Shown here in pieces: positions 50,223-63,925 of a stretch of DNA of 64,000 nt (position 1 is its first letter; each line of letters opens with the position of its first letter). The stretch covers positions 895,651-959,650 of the forward strand of contig SSBO01000012.1 in NCBI GenBank assembly GCA_005281725.1, written 5' to 3'. Origin of the DNA: Wuchereria bancrofti. Its lineage: Eukaryota > Nematoda > Chromadorea > Rhabditida > Onchocercidae. The notes under the pieces are model-generated. The model was not told where the DNA came from, searched no databases, and worked only from the letters and a program-made list of their open reading frames with translations. The translations under genes and the position numbers were made by a program.

Positions 50223-50705
50223 GAAAAATGATGGATACAATTTGTTTGGAATTTAATCAGAAAAATGTTTCACAAAAAGAATGCCAACAATCACTGAGCC
50301 AAATATTATTAGCTCTTATGAAATATCTCATTATCAGCAATAATAAATTTTCAACTCTTATCATGATAATAAATATCTTTTTATCATTATCAATCACACA
50401 CAACAAATATTTTCAAGATTACTTTAAGCACAAAAAAAAAAGAGCTGATTTCGTATAAATGAAAAAAAAATATTTTGATGAATAATTTAAGCTTTGAATA
50501 AGTTGAAACTTTTTTTCTTTTTTTAATATAAAGTAATCTTGCAAAACATTTGATATCAGATAAATCAATTATATCAAACCAAAACTTCTTTGGAGTTCTC
50601 ATCTGTCATCAAAAATCCTAAAAATTTATATAACGATGTCAAAAAAATTTTTTTTTGAATAATATTTTATTTTAATATTTGAAAAGGTCGTAAGAATATT
50701 TTTCA

Positions 50706-50711
50706 TTTATT
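50706..50711 (-). terminator. Candidate poly(A) signal of the SLC22 gene
   Basis: AATAAA on the minus strand about 137 nt after the stop. Another AATAAA lies only 7 nt after the stop (50841-50836) and is probably too close. Confidence 0.35.
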
Positions 50712-50847
50712 AAGACAATATTTAATCATTAATCATTGCATTTCTAAATAGTCCATATATATATTTTAAAAAATACGTGTATATATTTAAAATTTATATT
50801 AAAAATTAAGTAAAGAATTTCTTTTAATGTAATAGTTTATTAATTAA

Positions 50848-53800
50848 TTAATTGATACCCGCAAAAGATTTGTTTTCTGTAATCAAAATTTCAGAATGTC
50901 TTTCAGTATTAAGCGCTGCTAAACTTGTATATGTTCCGGAAATATGCTCCGGTTGCTCTGAAATTCATTAAATTATAGAGGCTGAAATAGAATTCGCTTA
51001 AGTATTAAAATTAATTACTTAATATAATGAGCTAATTAATTAGAAAATGGTAACGTTCTAAAATATGAAATTAGAAATTTTATGTTGTCATAAATAAGAC
51101 TAATTTGAACTAGTTTTTTCTTTTTTCTTCTGTAATCTAACTTTCAAAAAGTAAACTTTCTTTTAAATTTTAATGATTTTAAATAAACTATTTAAATATT
51201 TCAATTTTCTTTTTACAGCGAAAATAAAATCGGAAGCAAATAAATTTCAAAATTTCTATAAAATATATTAAAAAAAAATCCTATAGCATAAGCATACTTG
51301 TAAAGAAATGAAATTTTTGAGATTCGCCGAATAGTTCTGCTTCTTCCAGTGTTTGTGGTATTGGTTTACCTTTTGTTTCCGGTAAGAATAATGATGCTAT
51401 TCCGGCTGATATTGCAAGTAAACCCATAATTATCAATGGTAGAATACGTAAGTAATCACCCTGAAACTATTCAGTTTTACACTGATAATTTCGAAAAGTT
51501 GAAATTTTTTAATTTTAAAATATTTAAATAAAATTTTTATAAAAATTAACTGAAATATTTTTATANNNNNNNNNNNNNNNNNNNNNNNNNNNNNNNNNNN
51601 NNNNNNNNNNNNNNNNNNNNNNNNNNNNNNNNNNNNNNNNNNNNNNNNNNNNNNNNNNNNNNNNNNNNNNNNNNNNNNTCGTTTAATTAATATATAAATA
51701 TATTGAAATAATCATAATAATAAATAATTTATTTATTACAAAAAAAGTAAAAAATCGAAAATAAAATAAATAATAAAACAAATGTTTGTACTTTAAATGA
51801 CGAATATATTATTGTTACTATTATTGTACAAAGTAATAATAATAATTTAGTATTTTAAAATATTGCACGAATTTTTAAGCATAATAATTCGTTATTTTGC
51901 AATGATTAAAGTTATGTACAAATAAATATTTTTTATTACAATTCATATTTATTACTATTTAATTAAATTAATAAATACTTTAAACTAATTTTCACCTATA
52001 TCTAATGAATTAACAATGCAACAACCATTCATCATATCACTTTAGTTAACAAAACTTTTGAATTTGGTTCAAATTCAAATTATCACTTATCACATCTCTA
52101 CTAAACGATAGCAACAATTAATATTATCATCAAATTTTTATAAATAAATGACAGCTATAATATTAAACTGATAATCAAATAATGCATGTGCTATAATAAT
52201 TCCTATTATTATCTAATGATTAATTTTATAGTATATATACATAAAGAATAAATTACTTATCATCCAATAATAAAATCACTTTTTTTAAAAGATAACATTA
52301 AATGTTGCTATGATTTTATCACAATTATTTTTTGTTTATACTAATTGTCGCCTTATCATAACTATTTGTGCTAATTAGCAAAATTAGTAATTAACAATTA
52401 TTTTTTGTTCATGTCAATTTGTCAAAAAAAAAGAAAGAAAGGAAAAGCATATATGGCAGAAATTAAATGAAATATCTGATAATCGTTGTGACAAAAATGA
52501 CATTTGAATTAATATGGAATGATTTAACTTGTTATATTATTATTTTAATATTGTAAAGAAATTACACTTATCAGAAACAAAATTTTCTTCTTTTCTATTT
52601 CATTTGATAATTTTTTCCACTTTTTTTTGGAATTGAATTTCTTTTTTTTGTTATCATTAAACGATAAAATTAAATTGTTGAAACTATTGGAAATAATTAA
52701 CAAGCAAATTAGCGCAAAAAACAATTTTGATTTTTTTTTTGACGGTAAATTAAAAGTAAGTTAGCTAACGAATGATCAATAATAAATTTATGCTATATTT
52801 TTTTTCAAATTAAAAATGACGAGAAATAAAAAAAGGAAGTGAGAGAGAGATGGAAGGGAAGGAGATTAAATTTTAAATATAACACTGTATATATTAATAA
52901 TGATCTTTCTTTTTTCATAAAAACATTTATCGAAATTTCTGAAAATTATAATTTAAAAGAGAAAAATTAAAATTTAAAATTATTCAAATGGACATATATT
53001 TTATAGCAAAAAAAATAAAAACCACTAAAATATTCAATTTAAAATTAAACTAAGGTAGCTTTTTATTTAATAAATCAACAAAAAAAAAATATACATATTT
53101 AAAAAAAAAAAAAAAACCCCACCAGTCGTACAACATACGGTGCAAGAATAAGTCCGGAACCGGCAACCATTGAGCTCATACCCATTCCGAGGGCACGTAA
53201 AACAGTTGGATATAATTCACCGGAAAATAGGTATATTACGGCAAAACTTGCTGCTATACCAAATTTGCCTACATATGCCATTATTGCAATAAATAATGGA
53301 TGATGTTCTGCAAAATTTTAATTTTAATATAAAATTTTCCTTCACAGAAAAAAAAACGAAAAAGAGACATTTTATTTTAATTAATTTTATAGGCATAATT
53401 TTAATTAAATGAAACAGTCAAACAATAAAATGAGAAAGGAAAATTTTAACATTTATCAATAAATTTGTTTTCTTTTATTTTTTGAAGTTTTTTTTTCCTT
53501 TATTCTTTTTAAAAAATTTTTTCTTTTATTTTTTTTTTTTTGAAAAAACTAAAAAAATTGGTTTTGGAAGATTTTTTAAATTTAAATTTGAAGATTGTTT
53601 AATGATATTTCTAAAATTTTTAATGGCTAAAAAATGTTAATAAATTATGTGATCATCTCTCTGATTTCTATATTTCATAAAAAAAAAAAAAACAATCAAA
53701 CATCTAAATATCAATATTATAAATTTTGACATGATTAATGCTCAAAATTAAACGTGTCTAACGTGTATAACGTCAATGTATACGTAAAAGAATTTTGTTA

Positions 53801-56800
53801 AATTAAAGAATAAATAAGGATTAACATTAGCAATGTTTTTTTTTTTTTGTTTACCATATTTATTATTATTATCAAATTAACCATGAATCGATGTTAAAAT
53901 TGTTGAAATACATGCAAATCCTGCAAGTATCATAGGTCCTGCAAGTGACCATCGACGTCCAATAGCATCAAGTAATGGCCAAATAAGAAAATATGCTGGC
54001 AATTCGACAGCACCATTGATAATAAATGATAAGAAATCATTAACAGGTAGATTTGATATATTATATGTTAAACAATTATAAATAACTGCATTCACAAACC
54101 TATAATTTTTTAAATTTAAGCAAAAAAAAATAATAATAATTGTAAAAGAAATTTATATAAGTAAAAGCATATTAAAAAAAAAATTAAAAAATGTCGTTCT
54201 TTTTTAAAAAAGAAAAATTTTTTTTGAAAGGAATAAAAAAGAATGTAAAATTTTTTTAACAAACCAAATAAAAGTGATAAGAATGGTTTTCTTGCGAAGA
54301 TTTGGTGTTCGAAATAAATCAATTAAATTGTACTTGTTAGAATGCGCTGTTAAANCTTTTTTAAAAAAGAAAAATTTTTTTTGAAAGGAATAAAAAAGAA
54401 TGTAAAATTTTTTTAACAAACCAAATAAAAGTGATAAGAATGGTTTTCTTGCGAAGATTTGGTGTTCGAAATAAATCAATTAAATTGTACTTGTTAGAAT
54501 GCGCTGTTAAATTGCTACTATTTGCGGTAAACTAAAAATAAAATTTATCATTTAGGAAGAAAAAAATTTTTAAAAATGCAATTTATTTGTGTTTAAAAAT
54601 TAAAACTTTCATAAATTGAATATTTTCCCTCATTTTTCACAAATTGTTTTTTTGAATTTTTTAAAGAATATATATGACATATGTAGGAGAAACTTACATA
54701 TCATATATGTTCTTCAAAAAAAAAAAAGATGCAATTTAAATCTAAAGAAAACTGAAAGAAAAATTGGGAAAATTTATTTATATATTTTATATACTATGTA
54801 ATCTTAATTCAAATACTAAATTTTAATAATAAAATTTAAGCAAAAAAAAAATTTTTTTTCAGAAAAAATAAGTGTTATTAAAATTTTAGTTATTTAAAAA
54901 TATTTTTTGATCAAATTATTTAAAATTTTCTTTTTTTTATTTTTTTACAATTAACTTTGTTCATTTATTTTTACTAAAATGTAAAAACTTACCTTTATCA
55001 TTAATTCATCAACATCTACCTCATTTCGTCCATTAATTTTTGCTAAACGTTTAATAATACTTTTAGCTTCAGCATAACGACCAACCGAAACTAACCAACG
55101 TGGTGATTCCGGAACAATGCTTTAAAAAATTTTATTTCTATCTTTTTGTTTTGGTTTTTTTTTTCAATTAAAATTATAGCATTTAAAAATAAATAAATAA
55201 ATAATCAATGTATATAATTAATTACAATGAATCATCAAAAAAACTATGTTAGCTATTATTTGCTGAAATTTGCTTCCTATTTAACATAAAACAAATAATT
55301 CCTATTTTAGTAATATATCATTAATCTAATTAAATTAATTTACCGAATATTTCTAAAGAATCAATTTAACAACATTTACATTTTTACACTTTTTTTATTT
55401 TTTGCTTGATAATTTATCGGTAACCTAACTTGATAACTTAACTTATCGGATAAATATAACCTTCATATGTGCAAAATTATCGTGATTACAGCAACAGCAA
55501 AAAAAAAAATTATCAATGATCACAAAATTTATTCTTACTTTTAATTCAAATAAAAAATTTCAATTCTAATAAAATAAAATAAAGAAATCTCTTAATATCA
55601 TCTCTACATTATTATCATACACCATTGATATTTATTACTATTATTTTTAATTATCGACCATAATTTTCAGTACTTAATAATGAATTTAAATAAAGCTTAG
55701 TCTGATGATTACATACTTCAACAATTTGTCAAATAGTTTCCAATAATTTAATTTTTAATTTATATTTTTGCATTTTTTACTAATAACTTGGCTATAATAT
55801 ATAAATATTATTATTATTTGTGCTGTTAGTAAAATTACTTACAAATAATAAACAAATAAAATAATAAATGGTGCATTGCTAAAGAAAATTAATTGTCGCC
55901 ATCGACGAATAAACATAGCTAAGACACCAAGTAAAACCATTGCGACACCAAAGAAAACATCAAGCATAATGATAGAAAATATTCGACCCGATTTACCCAT
56001 AAATTCCATACCTAAATATTAATTTATAATATTAATTAAAATCAATTTTACTAATTACTTCAAAAAAAAAAAACTCAGCAAAATATGAACATTTTGGTGA
56101 AATTTTATTTTTAACTATGTATTTAATAATACTTAATAAGAAACAAAAAAATGAAGAGAAAAAATAGTTTTGTTGCTAAAAATTAATAAATTATAACAAT
56201 TAAATTTTGCTAAATACATAAATTCCATACCTAAATATTAATTTCTTAAGTATTACTAAGTAGTAAAAAAAAAAATTAATTTACTAAGTAGTAAAAAAAA
56301 TTATTAATATTTAGTAATTTTATTTTATGAATGAATATTTATTCCTATAATTGTAATAATTTTCTTACTTAAAATAAAAGGTAATTGGAAAAGTGCCGGA
56401 AATGCTAATCCGGTAAGAAATCGTAATACAATAAAAGAATACGTATCCCATGCAAATGCATTCATTGTACCACATATTACAAGCGTTGCAAGAATTGCGA
56501 AAAATGATACACGCCGTCCAAATCTGAAAATGTTTGAAATTATATAAATTAAAAATTATTATATATTTAATTTATGTATAACTGATTAATAAGATAGGTT
56601 AAATTTTAATATCTTAAAGTAAGAATCATTTTTTAAACAGAAAAACATCAATTTTAATATTTCAAATTAATTTTAAGATAATCTTTAAAAATATCTAATG
56701 CTTATTTATTCCTCAAAAAAAAAGTTAATATTTTAAATCTTTTATTTTTCTTTTGATTAATAAGTTGGTTTTTTTTTAAAAAAATTTAATTGTTGGATTT

Positions 56801-59162
56801 ATTTATTATCTTTTTAAAAAATAATTTTGAATCGTTTTATTTTTTTAAATGAACTGTCTTCATAGCAATTAATTGCTTTAAAGAAAAAATTTGTCTAAGA
56901 TGTTAATTTTTCAAATTAATTGCTTTCAGTTTTTTGAAAGATTTCGGCAATAATTTAAATTTCAAAAAATAAAATTGTTCAATTTTTTGAAAAAAAGTGA
57001 TGAAAAAAGTGAAACTTACTTATCAGCAATATATCCAAATAAAACATTACCAATGAAACTACCAATGTAAAATGCCATACTTGTCAAATCAACCAAATAT
57101 TTTCGATCACATACCAAATTATACTATAATTTATTGTTTTGAATAGCTTTTTCTACTTTTTAAAATTTTTTTTTAATGATAATTATTTGAATAACAGTTA
57201 ATTTTTAATAACAATAAAATAATAGTTAATCTCCTAATATTTACAGCAATAATGAATGAATCAGTGAAAATTAAATTAATTAATGAATTAAAATAAGAAT
57301 CAAATCAATTAATAAATTAAGCAATGATTTAAAAATATAATTATAATGATAATATTTACATAATAACATATGTAATAACAAAATAAGATAGTACGAAAGT
57401 TTCAAAATATGCTGAAAAAATATTTGTGTTATTTAACAGCAATGAGAAAAAAATGAAATCATTTTTTATTGATATGTTTAAAATGAATTAATAAAAATGA
57501 GTAATAATTGATACATCTAATTTTATTTCAGCTTGTAAACATTTTAATTCTTTTGTAAACATCTTAGATAAATATTTTTTCAAGTAGTAATTATATAAAA
57601 ATATACAGAATAATATATGTAAATATATTTATATTACAAAAAATTTATAAAATTAATTAAAATGCATGTTTATTATGTATTGCGATAAATGTATATATTT
57701 CATTAATTTAATTATCATTAAATTATTTTCTTCTAAATTGAAAAATTAAAAAAAGGAACAAAAAAATTTTATGATTAGTTAGCAAAATTTTTAAACTTTA
57801 CAACAAAAAATATAAGCAATAGCAGCAATTATTGCAAACTCTAAAATGAATTATTTGTGAAATTTATTAATTTTGACATAATCAAAAATATTCTGATATG
57901 ATATCAATTATCAAATTATTTTAAATTATGTTTTATATTACAAATATGTATAAGTAATGTTTAATTCATTTGAAAAATTTTAATTTTACAAGATAATTTT
58001 AAAATGACAATTTAAGCATATTCTGAATATTATATCAATTATGAAATTATCTTAATTTATACTTCATATTACACATATGTATAAGTAATGTTTAATTGAA
58101 TTAGGGAAGTTTTTTCTAGTTAATTAGTAAATTAATTAAAAAAAATAACAAGTGAAATACCTCAGTGACTAATGTATCAATATAGACGCTATTATCATAG
58201 ATCCAACCTATTTGACATGATATCAATGATAAATTCTTCAAATATTCCTTTTCATTGATCAAATTAATACTAGAATTCCAAAGCTGATCAACTTCAGTAG
58301 CATTATACTGTTGACAACTCATTTCATCCTGGAAAATTTCAAAAAAAAAAGAAAAAGAAGAAAAAGAAAAAAGTAAAAAAATTTCGTAAATGATTTGTGA
58401 AATATTTAAATTTCAAAAAAAAAAGCGGAAAAAATTATAAGCAATGTTTGATTATTATTGATAGTGAAAATGAATTATTTAAATTTTTTTGAAATTTAAA
58501 TTTTATTCCTTTTTTTACAATTATTTGTGTAAATTTAACAGACGAAATTTAAAATTATTAGAATTGCAATAAAATACCGGTGTAGCAAATTCATTTATTG
58601 GGCTTAGATCTTCGCGTCCCTCTGGTAAACGACAACGATGATTCGGCTGACCAACAACAAATGGTTGATTGAAAGCCGAAAATGCGGATGGTAAACTTGC
58701 CGGTAAACAAATTACAAAAAATAATGTAATTTGAAATGGACCAAAATCGCCAACCTATAAATTACTTTTTTTTCTGTTTATAAATTTTATTTCGTTTTAG
58801 AAAATATAATTTTTTTTAATTTCAATATTTAAGAAGTTTTAAAAAAATGAGAAAATCTCTCGATTGTTTTTTTTCATAATTTTTAAAATTTCATAGAACT
58901 AAATTGAATTGAAATTAAATCTTAATATTTCAAAATTTTTGTGACCAAAATTCTTATGATGAAAGCTATATTTTTAATTTCCCAGTTAATTGTTTTGTAA
59001 CTATCATTAATTACTACTTTTATTTTTTAATTTTTTTCTCATTTACTTAAATAATATAATCTTTTTTCTGACTTAAATAATCTTTTCTAAATTAATGCAA
59101 TTAATGAAGAAAAAAATTATTAAATTAATTATCACCTCAACAAGTAGAGCATCGAAATCCAT
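50848..59162 (-). CDS. SLC22-family organic ion transporter, 570 aa, twelve exons
   Basis: Minus-strand exons: 59162-59136, 58754-58578, 58328-58161, 57123-57020, 56523-56369, 56011-55843, 55119-54993, 54531-54422, 54099-53882, 53307-53123, 51460-51298 and 50957-50848. They sum to 1713 nt and every junction is in phase. A short N-terminus ([17 protein letters not shown]) leads to TM1 at about 17-37. A large extracellular loop follows with several Cys and N-glycosylation sites N77, N86 and N100. The MFS motif GYIADKFGRR is at 154-163, IVPESPRWL at 268-276, [12 protein letters not shown] near 329-340, [20 protein letters not shown] near 433-452, and [17 protein letters not shown] at 506-522. 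These are hallmark SLC22 motifs in the expected order, and the length is normal for 12 TM segments. The family carries organic cations, anions or carnitine at the plasma membrane; the substrate cannot be told from the sequence. Exon 8 is duplicated in the assembly, and an N gap lies in intron 10. Confidence 0.92.
51566..51678. other. Assembly gap (113 N)
   Basis: Run of Ns inside intron 10 of the SLC22 gene; no exon is missing, since exons 10 and 11 join in phase. Confidence 0.98.
54199..54511 (-). repeat. 156-bp duplication around a single N, copying SLC22 exon 8
   Basis: 54199-54354 and 54356-54511 appear identical and are separated by one N at 54355. The second carries most of exon 8 with its donor; the first carries the same exon cut at its 5' end, without an acceptor. 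A perfect copy joined by one N is most simply an assembly artefact. A second functional exon is unlikely because the partial copy has no acceptor. Confidence 0.85.
55998..56243. repeat. 27-bp copy of the SLC22 exon 6 acceptor in the intron
   Basis: 55998-56024, which spans the intron-exon junction (AATATTTAG|GTATGGAATTTATG on the minus strand), recurs exactly at 56217-56243, 219 nt upstream in transcription. The copy is a complete decoy acceptor; using it would run into a stop (TTTCTTATTAA). Confidence 0.8.
57888..58107. repeat. Diverged tandem duplication in SLC22 intron 3
   Basis: Two copies of about 90 bp, 131 bp apart, both starting ATATTCTGA and containing ATATGTATAAGTAATG and TTTAATT. 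Confidence 0.75.
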
Positions 59163-59187
59163 CACTTTTTACACACTATACCACTCA
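59163..59187 (-). promoter_or_regulatory. Candidate trans-splice acceptor of the SLC22 gene
   Basis: CAATTAACAG|TGAGTGG on the minus strand lies about 25 nt before the ATG; a short 5' UTR of this kind fits an SL-spliced message. Confidence 0.3.
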
Positions 59188-62100
59188 CTGTTAATTGAGT
59201 ATTTAATTATTTTGATTCTTAATTACAATTTTCCATTGTATTGTCCTTCGAGAATTAAGAATGTGACTGTTAGAATGAATTTTTATTTTTAGTTTGCAAT
59301 AAAATATTATTTAAAACATATTGAAAAGAAAAAATACAATTGTTATTTTTGTTTCTAATTCTTATGCAAGTTCATGACTAAATCAACAAACTTAATAAAA
59401 GTTTTAAAATAATTTTGAAATGAAATGATATATGCTTTGTTATGAAAATTTGACATTTGTCTTATGATAAACCAATCAATAAGTGTTTATTATTGTTGTT
59501 GTTACACTTTATTTCATCCCATTTTATGGATTTATATCTTTTATCACTTTTGATCGGTGTTTTATTTTTATGTGATGATAAAATAAATTTAATATCATCT
59601 ATTAACAATTTTAGTTCAATTTTATAACTAATGTTTTCTTTCTTCTCTTGTTTGTTTGTTTGTTTGTTTTCTTTTCAAAAATATAAGAAAGTGAAAAAAT
59701 TCACAGAAAAAAGAAAGAGTAAAAATTAAGATAACATGTGATGGATGATGTTGTCAATCAGTGTAAGACATTAATTTTATGTCAAAATGATAATAACATA
59801 TACTGATGTGAAGATAGGAAATATTTGTCAAATAATCATTTCTGGTTATTTTTCTCAAAAAAACAAAAAAAAAAAATATAAATTGGAAATTATAAATTTA
59901 AGAAAAAATAAATCATAATTATCAAAAAAAAAAAAAAACACTAGTTACCATGTTATTTATTCACTGAATAATTAATTACTTAAGTTTTCAATAAAATTAT
60001 TCACTTCCTTTACTATGGTATTCTACATCTGTAAAAAGAAAGAAAAAATTTATGATAAAATTTGAATCAGACACGGATAGTTAACTAATTAATTAATTAG
60101 TGATTTAATTTAAGTAACTGTAATTTAAAGAACCAAATAAAAACTATCATTGAAAGCTATCGTTCTGTTAAATAGAATTTGATGAAATGAAAAAAAAAGT
60201 GATATTTTGCGAGTGAGAAAGCAAAAATGACAATGAATAATTACATTTAGCAAACTGTCAACAGTGATTTTTCTTAAAAATTAAATTATTGAAATCTATC
60301 TTAGAATTTTTCCCTAGATTGATATGTCAAAGTGTTTCTTTTCTTTTCTTGTTGAAAAATAAAATTAAATTCTATTCTATCATATGTATTTTAGGTTTTC
60401 ACGTTTAGGAATAGAATATATCGTTTTTTTTTTTATAAATTAGTAATTTCTTCAATATTCAAAAATGTTATACAACAACTGATAATCTTACATTGTTATC
60501 AACATACAATCCATAACAATAAAATTATGTAAAAAAAATTTGTTGAAATTTTGAATTACATTAAATTAAAATAACTTACAGATGAATGCTATAAATATAA
60601 CAACTTTAAAAAAATGTGATAAAAAATATCGTAAGTAAAATGTTAATATTATCGCAATCATATAAATAATTACAAATTCAAAGTATTTTTAATTTTCCCT
60701 TTTTTTAAATTGCTATTGTACTAAACCAAACAATTTTTTGCACAAAAATTCATTAAATTAAAAAAAAAACATAAATAGCACAATTTTCAAGGATTATTTT
60801 GTGAATAAAAATTTTGCGTAGTTCAAAAAAAAGCCAAATGATCAATTAAAATTACAAAAAAAAAAAAATAATTTTGTTCAAATTTTTTATGCAATTGTAA
60901 TGAATTGATAAAATGTTGAAAAAATACTTTTGTACTTATTCAAAAAAACCACTCTTTTTTCACACCTTCATTTATAATATTAATTTCAAAATTTTAAAAA
61001 ATTTTTTTCAATAAATTATCAGTTCAACATTTTAGCAAATTTTCTAAAATGATTTTATAAATTTTGATAAATTAAATTTTTTCAACAAACTTTACTTAAA
61101 TTCATTTCGTGTTTGCTTTCCTCTAGCTTAATTAATTTTATAACATTATAAATTTTATAACTTATACTTTTGTAACTAAACGAACTGATAAGAAAAAATT
61201 ATCATTGCTAATATCACTGTTATAACTATTTTAACATTAGATTATTAATTTTGGAATCATATATTAAACAATACACATATATATTTTTAAAGTTCAGATG
61301 TTTGATGATAGTTTTTCAATTTCTTTGGAATTCCCAAGAGAGTTAATTACCATTATAATTCTCAAATGTGATTACAATATGAATTATGGTAGAGTAATAT
61401 TATTATTATTTAATTATTATTACTAATATTATTACCATTATAATTATTATTACTATTTTTACTATTATCACACTAATTCTAATTATTATTACACCATTAT
61501 AATTATTACTACTATTTTTACTTTTTATCACACTAATTATTTTATTATAAGAAGCATAGCGCATTGAAAATTCACTAATACGTTAAGAATTTCTAACTAA
61601 GCCTATATTTCAAACTACGTATATATCACAGTTACAGTTATTTTCTTATTTCAAGGGATCAGCAATTTTGAAAAAGAAATTAAAAGAAATTATTTTTAAA
61701 AAAATATGATTTATTATTTAAAAGAAAAAAATTGTTGAAGAGTTGATTTAAATCAAAATTTTGCTATCGATCATTTTGTATTAAGCTCTAAAATTTTTGA
61801 AATCAACAAATACTAAAAGGCAATGACAATTTTAGAAAAACGAAAAATTGACGATTAATAGCTTTATGGCAATGAGTTGTTTATTTTTGGGCAAAATATT
61901 TTGCGATCCTTCAAAAGTAATTGAGGTATTTTACGCGATAGCAGCACTAGAAAATTGAATTAAATTGAATTATCATCTCAAACTCTCGTATCCATTATTG
62001 TAGGAGATGAAAGACTAATTATAATTTTCTGAAATCAATTCTAAAAAGAAATTCAAAATTCTGAACAAATTTTTGAAGGAGATTAAAATTTTTTTTCTTG

Positions 62101-63012
62101 AAAAGTTTATTAGCTTTGCTTAATAATTGCTCAATTTTTTTTTCATGAAAAAGCAAATATTATTACCCCCCCAAAAAAAATAAATAAAAATAAAAATGAC
62201 AGTTAATTGAGTTTTAAATTAGCAGATTGAAGTGAATGAAATTTAACAGTGCATAAAATTGCACAAAAATATAAACATTAAAATTTATTCAATAATAGAC
62301 AGGTGCCGAAAAATTATAAAAATACGAAATTTATAAAATGTTTGGCTTATTATAAAATACTGAAAGGCAATGTTTGGATGAAATTCAATAAAAAATGATG
62401 TCAAGACTCTAAAGCTGTTTCATTGATGATTACAATAATTCATCCAAAAATAATCAAAAATAATGTTTGACCTTTTCCAATAATTATACAAATGGGTAGA
62501 TAAACAACAAAAAAATTGTTCACTCTTTTGTTTTAATTAGGAATTTAAGTAACATTTTAAACTTAGTAAAATCTGGAGAATTGAGCCGGAAAATTTTATT
62601 GGTAGTTTGGAAAAACGTACCAAAAAACTTGGGAGAAAAATTATGATAGCTTATGATAGAAGTAGATTTAGAGTAACGTAAATACTGATACAAGTATTGT
62701 ATCGCGTAACTTCTGGAATATTTATTGGTATTGAAATATACAGTAGCTTACTATCACGTATATCTGAAAAGAGCAAATTATTTGATACTTTATGTATTTT
62801 TTTTGCATAATTAAAAAAAAACATATATTTGTGTTACTAGGGAACATATATTTATGTAACTATAATTCAAAGAAAAAGGAAATACAGTAGCTTGTCAGAT
62901 ATGGTAGCTTGGTTACCGTATATCCATTACTGATTGCTCTTGTTATGAATAATACAATTACTGTTATAGTTGCAAACTTTAAGAAACGACATGCAGTAGA
63001 GGTTTGCAAAGC

Positions 63013-63064
63013 ATGCATTTTATGCAAGCATCATACGCATTGCATGCATGCATCATACGCATTT
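63013..63064. repeat. GCATGCA/ATCATACGCATTT repeat
   Basis: GCATCATACGCATT occurs twice, 25 bp apart, amid overlapping GCATGC palindromes. Confidence 0.8.
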
Positions 63065-63119
63065 TAAGCATAAATTGTATTTTGTTAATTTCAATATAAC
63101 TTTTTTATATGAGCATACA

Positions 63120-63300
63120 CTTTGTTGTCGTTGTTCCTGTTATTATCATTGTTATTGTCGTTTGTTATCATTGTTGTTGTCATTCGTGTCGTTACTGTTG
63201 TTATTGTTGTTGGTATTAGTTTTATTGTTGTTGTGGTTGCTATTGCTATTGCTACTGTCGTTGTTATTAATGCTATTGTTGTTAAAATTATTATTATTGA
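63120..63300. repeat. Degenerate TTG/TTA trinucleotide tract
   Basis: GTTGTTATTGTTGTTGG-type sequence. The long Leu/Val/Ile frames on both strands are repeat translations. Confidence 0.9.
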
Positions 63301-63925
63301 CAAAACTGACTAATTACTAGTAAAGTGTCGTTAAATCTCATATAAGGTGATAACTTGCAGCTATTGAAGCTTACCCGCACACATTATAATAACAAGCATT
63401 TCATCACTATTTAATGAGCACTACTGTAAATTCTAAAAATTTTGAAAAAAAAAAGTTAAACACTTAAGCCAAATATTTTAAATGCCGAATAATACCGTAC
63501 TATCAATTAGCATGTAGCAGATACAAATATTATTTATCAATTGATAAAAATTATTTATAATCTGATTTGATGCAGTTGGTTTTTGCAACGACATAAGGCA
63601 TTTCATTTGATATATCTTAAAAAAGAAATTTTTTTTTATTTCGAATTTTTCTTATTTTCTGACGAAATAAACTTTTGCAAGTTTTGAAGTCACTGAATTA
63701 AATTGAATTTCCAGCTCTTTCCGCTGTAAAAATTATGTTTTATTGATTTTTCTTTTTTAATGCACAAATTAAATAATGAATAACTGAATTTAGAAAAGAT
63801 GAAAGATGTGAAAGCAAAAGAGAAAACTCACATAGTAATTTTGTAAATGCCAGAAAAAAAAGCTAATTTTCCAGTGCTAAAATTCAAGAAATATAACATT
63901 TTGATATTATACTATCATATTTCAG

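Larger units (their letters stand above)
30441..50705. other. About 20 kb without a recognisable gene
   Basis: Neither strand gives a chain of exons. The sequence is poly-A/T-rich with many simple repeats. Two isolated exon-like frames (38492-38614 and 41965-42030, both plus) are listed separately. It could be intergenic, regulatory, or a very large intron of an unrecognised gene. Confidence 0.55.
59188..63925. other. AT-rich intergenic region upstream of the SLC22 gene
   Basis: No exon chain. It contains (TTTG)n at 59650-59669, an ATT tract at 61390-61560, short GTATC/GATAC inverted motifs at 62690-62935, a GCATGCATCATACGCATT direct repeat at 63010-63062, and a TTG/TTA tract at 63120-63300. 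Confidence 0.55.

Noticed and set aside
54265..54354. Second, tandem exon 8 of the SLC22 gene as a mutually exclusive exon
   Set aside because: It is identical to the other copy, lacks its acceptor and first codons, and abuts a single N; assembly duplication is the simpler reading.
63048..63320. Long Leu/Val-rich frames on both strands resembling membrane proteins
   Set aside because: Translations of a TTG/TTA trinucleotide tract, open in several frames at once.
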